From assembly GCF_022387135.1 (NCBI RefSeq), contig NZ_CP092462.1, forward strand, positions 186,001 to 250,000: a stretch of DNA of 64,000 bases, written 5' to 3'. Made by a program: the position numbers and the translations under genes. Every line of letters begins with the position of its first letter. Position 1 is the stretch's first letter. This stretch comes from Comamonas sp. B21-038. GTDB lineage: Bacteria; Pseudomonadota; Gammaproteobacteria; Burkholderiales; Burkholderiaceae_C. Of the stretch, positions 26,935 through 35,280 are shown piece by piece. The notes under the pieces are model-generated. The model worked only from the letters and a program-made list of their open reading frames with translations, did not search any database and was not told the DNA's origin.

Positions 26935-27339
26935 ATGACCGATACCTCCCCCTCTGCTGCCATGTCCTCGACGGATGCCTTGATGCGTCTGGCCGAAGTG
27001 CTGGAGTCGCGCAAACCTGCCAATGGCGGTGATCCCGAGGCCAGCTATGTGGCCCGTTTGCTGCACAAGGGGCCCGACGCCTTTTTGAAGAAGGTGGGAG
27101 AGGAGGCGACCGAGGTGGTGATGGCTGCCAAGGATGTGGACCACGGGGCGCCCGCCTCCAAACTGGTGTACGAAGTCGCCGATCTGTGGTTTCATACGAT
27201 GGTCGCGCTGGCCCACTATGGCCTGAGCCCCGCTGATGTGGTGAATGAACTGGTACGCCGCGAAGGCCTCAGTGGCCTGGAAGAGAAGGCGATGCGCAAG
27301 GTAAAAAACCGTGAAGCTGAAGAAGGGAGTTCCGCATGA
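26935..27339 (+). CDS. hisE: Phosphoribosyl-ATP pyrophosphatase
   Basis: 134 residues, the MazG-like HisE. It hydrolyses phosphoribosyl-ATP to phosphoribosyl-AMP. The all-helical core shows [14 protein letters not shown] and [14 protein letters not shown], the metal-binding glutamates and aspartate of the family. ATG 26935 is preceded by TATATT ending six bases upstream, which would put the transcript start at or beside the ATG; no ribosome site is seen. The stop overlaps the next gene by four bases. Confidence 0.95.
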   Translation: MTDTSPSAAMSSTDALMRLAEVLESRKPANGGDPEASYVARLLHKGPDAFLKKVGEEATEVVMAAKDVDHGAPASKLVYEVADLWFHTMVALAHYGLSPADVVNELVRREGLSGLEEKAMRKVKNREAEEGSSA

Positions 27340-27725
27340 ATGATGTCGTTGACGTGAAGACTGTGGATTCGGCCGCAATGGAAAGTCTCAAGACCTGGGG
27401 CTGGGTGAGCTACCTGCTGCACCTGATCGTGGCAGTGGCGGCGGTGGTGCCCAGCGCGCAGGCCAGCATCGTGCTGCTGCTGATTGCACTGGTGATCGAC
27501 CTCGTCAAGCGCAGCGATGCGCAAGGCACCTGGCAGCAAAGCCACTTCTCCTGGCGCATTCGCAGCGTCATCTGGGCCGGCATCCTGTATGTGGTCACCG
27601 CGCCGCTGTGGATCCTGTTCCTCGTCCCTGGCTGGATTGCCTGGACGCTGATTTCGCTGTGGTTCCTCTATCGCATCGTGCGCGGCATGCTGGCAATGAA
27701 CAAAGACCAGGCCATCCATGGCTAG
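27336..27725 (+). CDS. Small membrane protein, DUF4870-like
   Basis: 129 residues with three or four hydrophobic segments (about 22-40, 43-56, 80-95 and 96-112) and short charged ends. The pattern fits the DUF4870 group of inner-membrane proteins of unknown function, often found beside hisE and tat genes in related bacteria. It overlaps hisE by four bases and the patatin gene by eight, so all three are probably translated together. No catalytic motif is visible. Confidence 0.78.
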   Translation: MNDVVDVKTVDSAAMESLKTWGWVSYLLHLIVAVAAVVPSAQASIVLLLIALVIDLVKRSDAQGTWQQSHFSWRIRSVIWAGILYVVTAPLWILFLVPGWIAWTLISLWFLYRIVRGMLAMNKDQAIHG

Positions 27726-28827
27726 CGCCGAGCCGCAGCCCGAAGCGCCAGCGCTGCCGGGAGAGCCGGTGCCCGTCGAAGCCGAAGCGCCCAAACGCCT
27801 GCCGCGCTCCAAGGGGGTGGACGAAAACACCCCCCCGATCAGCCTGGCCTTGCAAGGCGGCGGCTCGCATGGTGCCTTCACCTGGGGGGTGCTCGATGCC
27901 TTGCTGGCTGACCGCAGCCTCTGGGCCGAGGGCATCAGCGGCACCAGTGCCGGCGCGATGAATGCCGTCGTGATGGCCTATGGCTATGGCAAGGCGGCAG
28001 CGACCCAGACAGACCGGCGCAAGGCCCATGAGGCCGGCTGCGAATCGGCCCGGGAGAGCCTGACCCAGTTCTGGGAAGGCGTGGGTACCATGGGCAGCCT
28101 GATGGCGGGCGTGCCGATGGCTGGCAAGGCCATCTGGGACATGATGAGCCAGTGGCTCTCGCCCTACCAGACCAATCCCCTCGATATCAACCCGCTGCGC
28201 CGTCTGCTTGAGAAAGTGGTGGATTTCGACTTTTTGCAGCACGAGCAAGGCCGCAATGCCCCCCGGGTGTTTGTCTGCGCGACCAATGTGCGTACCGGCA
28301 AGGGCGAGGTGTTCAGTGGCAAGCGCTTGTCCGCCGATGCGGTGATGGCCTCCGCCTGCCTGCCGATGATGTACAAGGCGGTCGAGATCAAGGACCAGCA
28401 CTACTGGGACGGCGGCTACTCCGGCAATCCCTTGCTCTACCCGCTGATCTACCAGACCGGCAACAGCGATGTGCTGCTGGTGCAGCTCAACCCGATTGAG
28501 TACAACGAGGTGCCCACCAACGTCCAGGAAATCATGGACCGTATCAATGAAATCACCTTCAACGCCAGCTTGCTGGCCGAGTTGCGGGCGATGGGCTTTG
28601 TGCGCCGCCTGCTCGATGAAGGCAAGCTGGACCGTGAACGCTACAAGTACATGCTGATGCACCATGTGGATGGGGGTGCCGTGCTCAAGAGCTATGGCGC
28701 GTCCAGCAAGAACCGCTCCGATGCGCCCTTTGTGCGCGAACTGTTTGAGCGGGGCCGTGTGTCCGGCGAGAACTGGCTGACCCAGCACCGCGCCGATGTC
28801 GGTGTGCGTTCTGGCTTCAAGGTGTAA
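27718..28827 (+). CDS. Patatin-like phospholipase
   Basis: 369 residues. The oxyanion loop GGGSHGAFTWG, the nucleophile motif GTSAG (in SGTSAGAMNAVV) and the dyad aspartate in DGGYSGNP are all present, so an active serine lipid acyl hydrolase is expected. There is no signal peptide, so it acts in the cytoplasm or at the inner membrane. The first 35 residues are rich in Pro, Glu and Ala. The start lies inside the last codons of the membrane-protein gene (8-base overlap). Bacterial patatins of this form (close to RssA) may work on membrane lipids; the substrate is not known. Confidence 0.88.
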   Translation: MASAEPQPEAPALPGEPVPVEAEAPKRLPRSKGVDENTPPISLALQGGGSHGAFTWGVLDALLADRSLWAEGISGTSAGAMNAVVMAYGYGKAAATQTDRRKAHEAGCESARESLTQFWEGVGTMGSLMAGVPMAGKAIWDMMSQWLSPYQTNPLDINPLRRLLEKVVDFDFLQHEQGRNAPRVFVCATNVRTGKGEVFSGKRLSADAVMASACLPMMYKAVEIKDQHYWDGGYSGNPLLYPLIYQTGNSDVLLVQLNPIEYNEVPTNVQEIMDRINEITFNASLLAELRAMGFVRRLLDEGKLDRERYKYMLMHHVDGGAVLKSYGASSKNRSDAPFVRELFERGRVSGENWLTQHRADVGVRSGFKV

Positions 28828-28840
28828 TTTACTGATGGTT

Positions 28841-28866
28841 GGCACGGTTGCTGCTTGTACCGTGCC
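28841..28866 (+). other. Hairpin after the patatin gene
   Basis: 8-bp stem GGCACGGT / ACCGTGCC with a 10-base loop, 14 bases past the stop and before the HIT gene. No T-run; possibly a processing or stability element. Confidence 0.35.
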
Positions 28867-28922
28867 CAGTGCTGGTGGCTGCCCGCTGCGGCGCCGCCGT
28901 TGTTTTGAGAGATAAGAATTTT

Positions 28923-29279
28923 ATGCACGATCCCGACTGCCTTTTTTGCAAAATCATCGCCGGCCAAATCCCGTCGAGCAAGGTTCATGAGGACGAGGAC
29001 ATGCTGGTGTTCAAGGACATCCACCCGGCCGCTCCCGTGCATTTGCTGATGGTGCCCAAGCGGCACATCCCGTCGATGGCGCAGGTCGGTGCCGAAGATG
29101 CTCCGTTGCTGGGCCGCATGCTGGCCAAGGCACCGCAACTGGCGCTGGACAACGGCTGCAACCCCTATCCGCAAGGGGGTTTCCGGCTGATGGTCAACAC
29201 CGGCGAGGAGGGCGGCCAGGAAGTGCACCACCTGCACATCCACCTGCTGGGCGGCCCCCGGCCCTGGAAAAAGGGCTGA
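28923..29279 (+). CDS. HIT family nucleotide hydrolase (HinT-like)
   Basis: 118 residues. CLFCKIIAGQIPSSKV at the start and the HHLHIHLLGG histidine triad near the end identify a HinT-type purine nucleoside phosphoramidase. Length is normal. The ATG at 28923 is preceded by GAGAGA about ten bases upstream. A HIT gene beside tatA is common in this group, without a known functional link. Confidence 0.93.
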   Translation: MHDPDCLFCKIIAGQIPSSKVHEDEDMLVFKDIHPAAPVHLLMVPKRHIPSMAQVGAEDAPLLGRMLAKAPQLALDNGCNPYPQGGFRLMVNTGEEGGQEVHHLHIHLLGGPRPWKKG

Positions 29280-29382
29280 GCGCTGGCTCCGCCCAACGGC
29301 GATGACCTCGCCCTGTGACAGTATTACGAAACTGGTAGATGCCCAAGGCGTCTAAAATGTGCATATTCGCTAGGAGAATTTC

Positions 29383-29634
29383 ATGGGTTCCTTTTCTGTT
29401 TGGCATTGGCTGATTGTTCTGCTCATCGTGGTGCTGGTGTTCGGCACCAAGAAGCTCAAGAACATCGGCACCGATCTGGGTGGTGCGGTCAAGGGCTTCA
29501 AGGATGGCATCAAGGACGGCAGTGACTCGGCCTCGCCCGCTGCCCCCACGACGACCACGGCACAGCAGGTGGGCCAGTCGCCCGTCGCTGACAAGAACTC
29601 CACCATCGACGTAGAAGCCAAGAACAAGGGCTGA
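29383..29634 (+). CDS. tatA: Twin-arginine translocase subunit TatA
   Basis: 83 residues. One N-terminal membrane helix (about 5-20), the FGTKKL hinge and an amphipathic helix ([20 protein letters not shown]) followed by a polar tail. TatA oligomers form the pore through which folded proteins pass. Good ribosome site (AGGAGA) eight bases before the ATG. tatB and tatC follow on the same strand. Confidence 0.95.
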   Translation: MGSFSVWHWLIVLLIVVLVFGTKKLKNIGTDLGGAVKGFKDGIKDGSDSASPAAPTTTTAQQVGQSPVADKNSTIDVEAKNKG

Positions 29635-29699
29635 TATGCGCGCCGCTGGGGCTGCGGGCCAGCCGCAGCAACCGTTGCTGTGCATTCGATGGGACTGGA

Positions 29700-30221
29700 A
29701 TGTTTGATCTCGGTATCTCCAAAATGGCCTTGATCGGTGCGGTGGCACTGATCGTCATCGGCCCTGAAAAACTGCCGCGCGTTGCGCGCACGGTGGGCAC
29801 CTTGCTGGGCAAGGCGCAGCGCTATGTCAACGACGTCAAGTCCGAGGTCAACCGCTCGATGGAGCTTGACGAGCTGCGCAAGATGAAAGAGAACGTCGAG
29901 TCGGCCGCGCGGGATGTGGAAAACACCATCCGCACCAATTCGGCAGACTTCGAGAAAAACCTCAACGACCAGGCCAATGGCCTGGCTTCATCGGCCAGCG
30001 ACGACAGCTTCTACACCGCAGATCCCTATGCCGAGAGCTATGACAGTGGCTCGGCATCGGCGGTGGCGCCGGTCTACCACCACCCGCGCAAGAACTGGCG
30101 CGTAAAGCGCGGCGCGACGCCCCAGTGGTACAAGCACCAAGCGGGTGTGCGCACCCATGTGCAGTCGGGCGCGGCACGCGTGGCACGTTTCCGGCCCAAA
30201 AAGCCATCGTCCGGCCTGTGA
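29700..30221 (+). CDS. tatB: Twin-arginine translocase subunit TatB
   Basis: 173 residues. [20 protein letters not shown] then [19 protein letters not shown] is the TatB helix, hinge and amphipathic helix. TatB with TatC binds the signal peptide of substrates. The C-terminal half is poorly conserved and ends in a basic stretch ([11 protein letters not shown]). The Rieske protein encoded at 37 kb is a likely client. Confidence 0.95.
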   Translation: MFDLGISKMALIGAVALIVIGPEKLPRVARTVGTLLGKAQRYVNDVKSEVNRSMELDELRKMKENVESAARDVENTIRTNSADFEKNLNDQANGLASSASDDSFYTADPYAESYDSGSASAVAPVYHHPRKNWRVKRGATPQWYKHQAGVRTHVQSGAARVARFRPKKPSSGL

Positions 30222-30358
30222 TGGCGCACGCAACGCATCAGGCTCCAGGGGCAGGGCGTTGGCATGTTTTCTCCCTGGCATTCCACCGGTCCGCGATGGT
30301 GCAGCCTGCCTCCAGGTGCTGCACGCCGGTGATGCCTTGATCCGCAACTGATATCCCC

Positions 30359-31153
30359 ATGTCCGAAACCCCTTCCAAAGAAGACGAGCTGGCCGGCACC
30401 GAGCAGCCCTTTGTGCAGCACCTGATGGAGCTGCGCGATAGGCTGCTCTACAGCATTGGCGGTGTGCTCGTCGCCGTGGTGCTGCTGGCCATCTGGCCGG
30501 GGCCTGATGGCTTGATGAATTTCATTGCCCATCCGATCAAGATGCACATGCCGCCCGACGCCAAGCTGATCGCGGTTGGCGTGTTCTCGCCTTTCATCGT
30601 CCCGCTCAAAGTGCTGGGCATGGCAGCGATCTTGCTGGCACTGCCCTGGATCATGTACCAGCTGTGGGCCTTTGTGGCACCGGGCCTGTACATGCATGAG
30701 CGCAAGTTTGCGCTGCCGCTGATCTTCTTTGGCAGCCTGCTGGCATACGCCGGCATTGCCTTTGTGCAGCTGTTCGTGCTCGACCGCATGTTTGGCTTCA
30801 TCCAGCACTTCACGCCGTCAAGCGTGGCTGCCACGCCCGATATCGCCTCGTATGTCGAGGCCATCTTGTCGCTCTACCTGGCCTTTGGCCTGGCCTTCCA
30901 GGTCCCGATTGTGGTGATTCTGCTGGTGCGCCTGGGCCTGGTGGAGATTGCCAAGCTCAAGTCGTTCCGCGGCTACTTCATCGTGCTGTCGTTTGTCATC
31001 GCGGCGGTGGTGACCCCGCCGGATGTGCTGTCGCAGATTTCGCTGGCCGTGCCCATGTGCATTCTGTACGAGGTCGGCATCCTGGGCGCCACCTGGTTCT
31101 CGCGCAACCAGCCCAAGAAGGAAGAAGAGAGCGACGCTGACGCAGCAGCCTGA
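30359..31153 (+). CDS. tatC: Twin-arginine translocase subunit TatC
   Basis: 264 residues, six membrane helices. The N-terminal PFVQHLMELRDRLL is the TatC signal-peptide binding region, and SFRGYFIVLSFVIAAVVTPPD the conserved late segment. It starts 137 bases after tatB, a gap with no gene. The C-terminal tail is acidic and lysine-rich. Confidence 0.95.
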   Translation: MSETPSKEDELAGTEQPFVQHLMELRDRLLYSIGGVLVAVVLLAIWPGPDGLMNFIAHPIKMHMPPDAKLIAVGVFSPFIVPLKVLGMAAILLALPWIMYQLWAFVAPGLYMHERKFALPLIFFGSLLAYAGIAFVQLFVLDRMFGFIQHFTPSSVAATPDIASYVEAILSLYLAFGLAFQVPIVVILLVRLGLVEIAKLKSFRGYFIVLSFVIAAVVTPPDVLSQISLAVPMCILYEVGILGATWFSRNQPKKEEESDADAAA

Positions 31154-31175
31154 TTACTGCCAGCCCGCCAGATAC

Positions 31176-31217
31176 ACCAAAGCCCCATGCTGACCTGGGT
31201 TCAGCCGGGGCTTTGGT
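31176..31217 (+). terminator. Hairpin after tatC
   Basis: 11-bp perfect stem ACCAAAGCCCC / GGGGCTTTGGT with a 20-base loop. Weak T content after it (ATTTG). The core stem is the same as in the rpmA terminator at 55 kb. It lies between tatC and the convergent protease gene. Confidence 0.6.
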
Positions 31218-31336
31218 ATTTGTGGGGTACGGGGGCTGGAGCGGCTTGGCCGCAGCGGTAGTGCTCGGCGGCCTGGTTCCACATCGGTGGGATGCATGAC
31301 CCTGGCGAAGGCGCAGCCAGCGCACCCCGCCAGCGC

Positions 31337-32500
31337 TTAACGCCGGCCTTGGGGCATCGCGCGGTTGTTGACCGGGCGGGTGCCGGGAGTGATCGGCAGG
31401 GTCAGGCTCTGGTCCCCCCGGCGCAACTGCACTTCGGACGTGGTGCCGGGCACCAGCGCGGCCACGGCCGTCAGCAGGCTTTGCACATGGTGCACCGGCA
31501 TCGCGCCGATCTGGGTAATCACATCACCGGGGCGGATGCCAGCATTGGCGGCAGGGCCGCTTTGCAGCACGCCGGTGATGATCACACCGGTGTCGGCCTT
31601 GACGCCAAAGGTTTCGGCCAGCTCGGGTGTCAGGTCATTGGGCTCGACGCCGATCCAGCCGCGGGTGACCTTGCCATCGCGCACGATGCTGTCGAGCACG
31701 TTCTTGGCCAGCGCGATGGGGATGGCAAAGCCAATGCCCATGCTGCCTCCCGAGCGCGAATAGATGGCCGTGTTGATGCCGACCAGGTTGCCGTTGACAT
31801 CGACCAGCGCGCCGCCCGAGTTGCCGGGGTTGATGGCCGCATCGGTCTGGATGAAGTTCTCGAAGGTGTTGATGCCCAGCTCACTGCGGCCCAGCGCGCT
31901 GATGATGCCGCTGGTCACCGTTTGGCCCACGCCAAAGGGGTTGCCAATCGCCAGTACCTGGTCGCCGACCTCGGCCGAATCCGAATTGCCCAGCACGATG
32001 ACCGGCAATTTGTCGAGGCTGATCTTGAGAATGGCGAGGTCCGTCTCCGGATCGGTGCCGATGATCGTGCCCTTGGCTTTGCGGCCATCGGTCAAGGTCA
32101 CTTCGATATCGTCGGCGGCCTCGACCACATGGTTGTTGGTGAGCACATAGCCGTCAGGGCTGACGATCACGCCGCTGCCCAGGCCCGCCTGGTTCTGCAC
32201 GCCCTGGTCGCCAAAGAAGAACTGGAACCAGGGGTCATTGGCGCGCGGGTGGCGCACTGCCGTGCTGGTGTTGATGCTGACCACCGCCGGCGACGCTTTT
32301 TTAGCAGCGGGGCTGAAGCTGCTGGTCGCGACGCTGGCCCGGTTGGCTTCGCTTTGCGGCGCCTCGATCAACGCGATGCCGGCATTGCTGCGTACCGCGT
32401 TGTTGCGCTGCAGCCAGCCGGGCTGCAAGGTGGCGACGATAAAGTACAAGGCCAGCAAGACGGTGACCGATTGTGCGAAAAAAAGCCAGAGGCGTTTCAT
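31337..32500 (-). CDS. DegS/HtrA-like serine protease
   Basis: 387 residues from the ATG at 32500; the frame is open much further upstream but without family sequence. One N-terminal membrane helix (about 8-25), then a trypsin-like domain with H124 (TNNHVV), D154 (ETDLAIL) and S228 (NPGNSGGAL), then one PDZ domain (about 275-365). One PDZ and a membrane anchor make it DegS-like in form: a periplasmic protease tethered to the inner membrane that in other bacteria senses misfolded outer-membrane proteins. Whether it cleaves an anti-sigma factor here is not known. It converges with tatC. Confidence 0.9.
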   Translation of the reverse strand: MKRLWLFFAQSVTVLLALYFIVATLQPGWLQRNNAVRSNAGIALIEAPQSEANRASVATSSFSPAAKKASPAVVSINTSTAVRHPRANDPWFQFFFGDQGVQNQAGLGSGVIVSPDGYVLTNNHVVEAADDIEVTLTDGRKAKGTIIGTDPETDLAILKISLDKLPVIVLGNSDSAEVGDQVLAIGNPFGVGQTVTSGIISALGRSELGINTFENFIQTDAAINPGNSGGALVDVNGNLVGINTAIYSRSGGSMGIGFAIPIALAKNVLDSIVRDGKVTRGWIGVEPNDLTPELAETFGVKADTGVIITGVLQSGPAANAGIRPGDVITQIGAMPVHHVQSLLTAVAALVPGTTSEVQLRRGDQSLTLPITPGTRPVNNRAMPQGRR

Positions 32501-33080
32501 AGAACCTGGGATAGGGTGAAGGTGGCCGCGCCTGGCTGACAGCCAGCAACGGCGTTGGGCATTGCTATTGATTATGGCACCGGGCCTGGCAGCAAGCCGC
32601 TGCGGTGCCGTCTGATGCGCTGCGGCGCAGGCGCCGCCCGGCGGTTGACGGGCGCAGCAGGGCCACGGGTATTCTGGCGCATCTCGCGGCCATCTGCGAT
32701 GCAATCCATCGTATTTGACGATGTCATGGCCGCGACATTGTTCTCCAAATCGGACCAATCCCAGAGATTCTCGAAGAATGCCTCTAAAAACCGTTGCTGG
32801 CGGAACGATGTCATTGCGGCACAGATAGGATGGCGCCGTTGCAAGCCCCAGCAGAGAGGGATACTTTTCGTGACACTGACTGAGGCCAAAGGGTAAGTAC
32901 CTAGAATGGCCTCCCAACCTTTTGACTGCGCTCCTGCGCTCATCGTGGTTCCCTGCGAAGGGGTCCATCTCTCCTCTCGCTTGCGCTGACTCCCGCCATC
33001 CCGGGGCTCGCCGAACCCCTTGATACGCGCCCACAATGCGCTGCGTTTTGCGCTGTCCTGCTCTGATATGTAGAGGACAC
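32501..33080. other. Intergenic region between the protease and MFS transporter genes
   Basis: 580 bases between divergent genes with no convincing coding sequence. It must hold promoters for both. CGATGTCAT occurs twice (32719-32727 and 32806-32814), each followed by a GC-rich GCxGC word. I see no riboswitch or RNA that I can name. Confidence 0.45.
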
Positions 33081-34403
33081 ATGACTTCGCTGACTGCTGA
33101 CCAAGGTGGGGCTTCCGCTGCTTCGCCTGCCAACCGCCCCTTGAACCGGGACGACTACAAGACCTTGGGCCTGTCGGCCCTGGGCGGCACCCTGGAGTTT
33201 TATGACTTTGTGGTGTTTGTATTCTTTGCCAACGTACTGGGATCGCTGTTCTTCCCGGCCTCGATGCCGGACTGGATGCGCCAGCTGCAGACGCTGGGCA
33301 TCTTCGCGGCTGGCTACCTGGCCCGCCCCATTGGCGGGATCTTGATCGCCCACTTTGGCGACATTCTGGGCCGCAAGCAGATGTTCACCTTGTCGGTGTT
33401 CCTGATGGCCGTGCCCACCTTGGTGATCGGCCTGCTGCCGACCTATGAAACCATTGGCTTGGCCGCGCCCATCCTGCTGCTGGCGATGCGCGTGCTGCAA
33501 GGCGCTGCGATTGGCGGCGAGATGCCCGGTGCCTGGGTGTTTGTCGCCGAGCACGCACCGGCCAAACGCTATGGCTTCGCGATTGGCTCGCTGACCTCCG
33601 GCATCACCGGCGGCATTTTCCTGGGCTCGATCATTGGCGTCTGGCTCAACAGCGTCTACAGCGCGGCCGAGATCCACGACTGGGCCTGGCGCATTCCGTT
33701 CATCCTGGGCGGCGTGTTTGGCCTGGTGTCCGTGTACCTGCGCAAGTTCCTGCATGAGACCCCCATCTTCCAGGAGATGCAGGCCCGCAAGCAGGTGGAC
33801 CGCGAACTGCCGCTGAAGACCATTCTGCGCGACCACCGCGAAGCCAGCGTGGTCGTGGCGCTGATGACCTGGATCCTGTCCACCGCCGTGGTGGTGGTGA
33901 TCCTGTTCACACCTTCCTATCTGCAAAAGGTGTTCCATATCGCCCCAGCGGTGGCCCTCAAGGCCAATGCCGTAGCGACTGTGACCTTGACCCTCGGCTG
34001 CGTGTTCTGGGGCTGGCTGTCGGACCAATGGGGCACGCGTGCTGCGATGGTGCTGGGCTGGGGCGGCATGGCCGTTACCGCCTATCTGTTCTACCTGAAC
34101 CTGCCTGGCACCGAGGTCTCGCTGGTTTGGACCTATGCGCTGGTGGGCTTTTTTGTGGGTGCGATCTCGCTGCTGCCCGTCGTTGGTGTGCGCGCCTTCC
34201 CGCCCGAGGTGCGCTTCACGGGACTGTCCTTCTCGTACAACATGGCCTATGCCGTGTTCGGTGGTTTGACGCCGATGCTGGTGTCCGTCTGGCAACAGGC
34301 CGATGTGATGGCGCCTGCCCACTATGTGGCCGCGATGGGCGTGCTGGGCGTGGCCATGGGCTTCTGGCCGCTGGCCGTCAAGGGCTGGGTCGCCAAGAAG
34401 TAG
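33081..34403 (+). CDS. MFS transporter of the metabolite:H+ symporter (MHS) type
   Basis: 440 residues, 12 membrane segments. GGTLEFYDFVVFVFFAN with helix-2 loop GDILGRKQMF and the GGEMPGAWVFVAEHAP segment mark the MHS group (citrate, alpha-ketoglutarate, proline/betaine and other acid transporters). The substrate cannot be assigned. The ATG at 33081 has AGAGGA four bases upstream; longer readings lack homology. It is monocistronic: a strong terminator follows. Confidence 0.88.
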   Translation: MTSLTADQGGASAASPANRPLNRDDYKTLGLSALGGTLEFYDFVVFVFFANVLGSLFFPASMPDWMRQLQTLGIFAAGYLARPIGGILIAHFGDILGRKQMFTLSVFLMAVPTLVIGLLPTYETIGLAAPILLLAMRVLQGAAIGGEMPGAWVFVAEHAPAKRYGFAIGSLTSGITGGIFLGSIIGVWLNSVYSAAEIHDWAWRIPFILGGVFGLVSVYLRKFLHETPIFQEMQARKQVDRELPLKTILRDHREASVVVALMTWILSTAVVVVILFTPSYLQKVFHIAPAVALKANAVATVTLTLGCVFWGWLSDQWGTRAAMVLGWGGMAVTAYLFYLNLPGTEVSLVWTYALVGFFVGAISLLPVVGVRAFPPEVRFTGLSFSYNMAYAVFGGLTPMLVSVWQQADVMAPAHYVAAMGVLGVAMGFWPLAVKGWVAKK

Positions 34404-34429
34404 AGCTGCTTCTGGCTAATCGCCCCTCG

Positions 34430-34463
34430 AACCCGCTGCATGCCTGGCATCAGCGGGTTTTTT
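34430..34463 (+). terminator. Intrinsic terminator after the MFS gene
   Basis: 9-bp stem AACCCGCTG / CAGCGGGTT with a 12-base loop and a following T-run. Clear rho-independent form. Confidence 0.85.
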
Positions 34464-34505
34464 GATTCCGGGGTGGCGTGCCGCACAGGTCTGAGACAAT
34501 CGGGC

Positions 34506-35258
34506 ATGACTACGACCCGCCAAGACATGCTGCAGGCCTTTGATGCGCTGCTGCAGCCCGCCCGCTTCAAAGACTATGGCCCCAATGGTTTGCAGGTGGA
34601 GGGCAAGGCGGAGATCTGCAAGCTGGTCAGCGGTGTGACGGCATCGCGGGCGCTGATCGAGGCGGCCATTGCCGCCCAGGCCGATGCGATCTTTGTACAC
34701 CATGGCTTGTTCTGGCGCGGCTACGACGGCCGCATCACCGGCTGGATGAAGCAGCGCATCGAACTGCTGATCAAGCACGACATCAATCTGTTCGCCTACC
34801 ACCTGCCGCTGGATGCGCACCCGGAGCTGGGCAACAATGCCCAACTGGGCGTGCAGCTGGGCTGGCAGGCCGACGCCCGTTTTGGCGACCAGGAACTGGG
34901 CTTTATCGGCAGCCTGGATGCGCTGCCACCTGCGCAAGTGGCTGCGCACATACAACAGACCCTGGGCCGCTCCGTCACCGTGGTGACGGGCGAGACGCCA
35001 CGCCCCATCCGCCGCATGGCCTGGTGCACCGGGGGCGCGCAGGGCTTCTTCGAGGCCGCAATGGCTGCCGGTGCTGATGGTTTTCTGACCGGCGAGATAT
35101 CCGAGCCCCAGGCCCACCTGGCGCGCGAGACCGGCGTGAGCTTTTTTGCGGCCGGCCACCATGCGACCGAGCGCTACGGCGCGCCCGCCGCTGCGGCCGC
35201 CGTGGCCCAGCAGTTGGGCGTGGCGCATCACTTTATCGACATCGACAATCCCGCCTGA
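34506..35258 (+). CDS. Nif3-like dinuclear metal centre protein (YbgI family)
   Basis: 250 residues. The metal-binding histidines appear in FVHHGLFWRG and AGHHATERYG. Structures of this family show a toroidal hexamer with two metal ions per subunit; roles proposed include GTP cyclohydrolase-like and folding functions but none is firmly established. GACAAT ends five bases before the ATG with no ribosome site, a pattern seen at several genes here. pdxA follows after 22 bases. Confidence 0.9.
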   Translation: MTTTRQDMLQAFDALLQPARFKDYGPNGLQVEGKAEICKLVSGVTASRALIEAAIAAQADAIFVHHGLFWRGYDGRITGWMKQRIELLIKHDINLFAYHLPLDAHPELGNNAQLGVQLGWQADARFGDQELGFIGSLDALPPAQVAAHIQQTLGRSVTVVTGETPRPIRRMAWCTGGAQGFFEAAMAAGADGFLTGEISEPQAHLARETGVSFFAAGHHATERYGAPAAAAAVAQQLGVAHHFIDIDNPA

Positions 35259-35280
35259 CGTTTCTCCGAAGGACATCCCC

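Noticed and set aside
32940..33000. A GGAGAG-like word on the - strand resembling part of a glycine riboswitch
   Set aside because: The paired GCCGAAGG element and the expected stems are missing, and the downstream gene is a protease.
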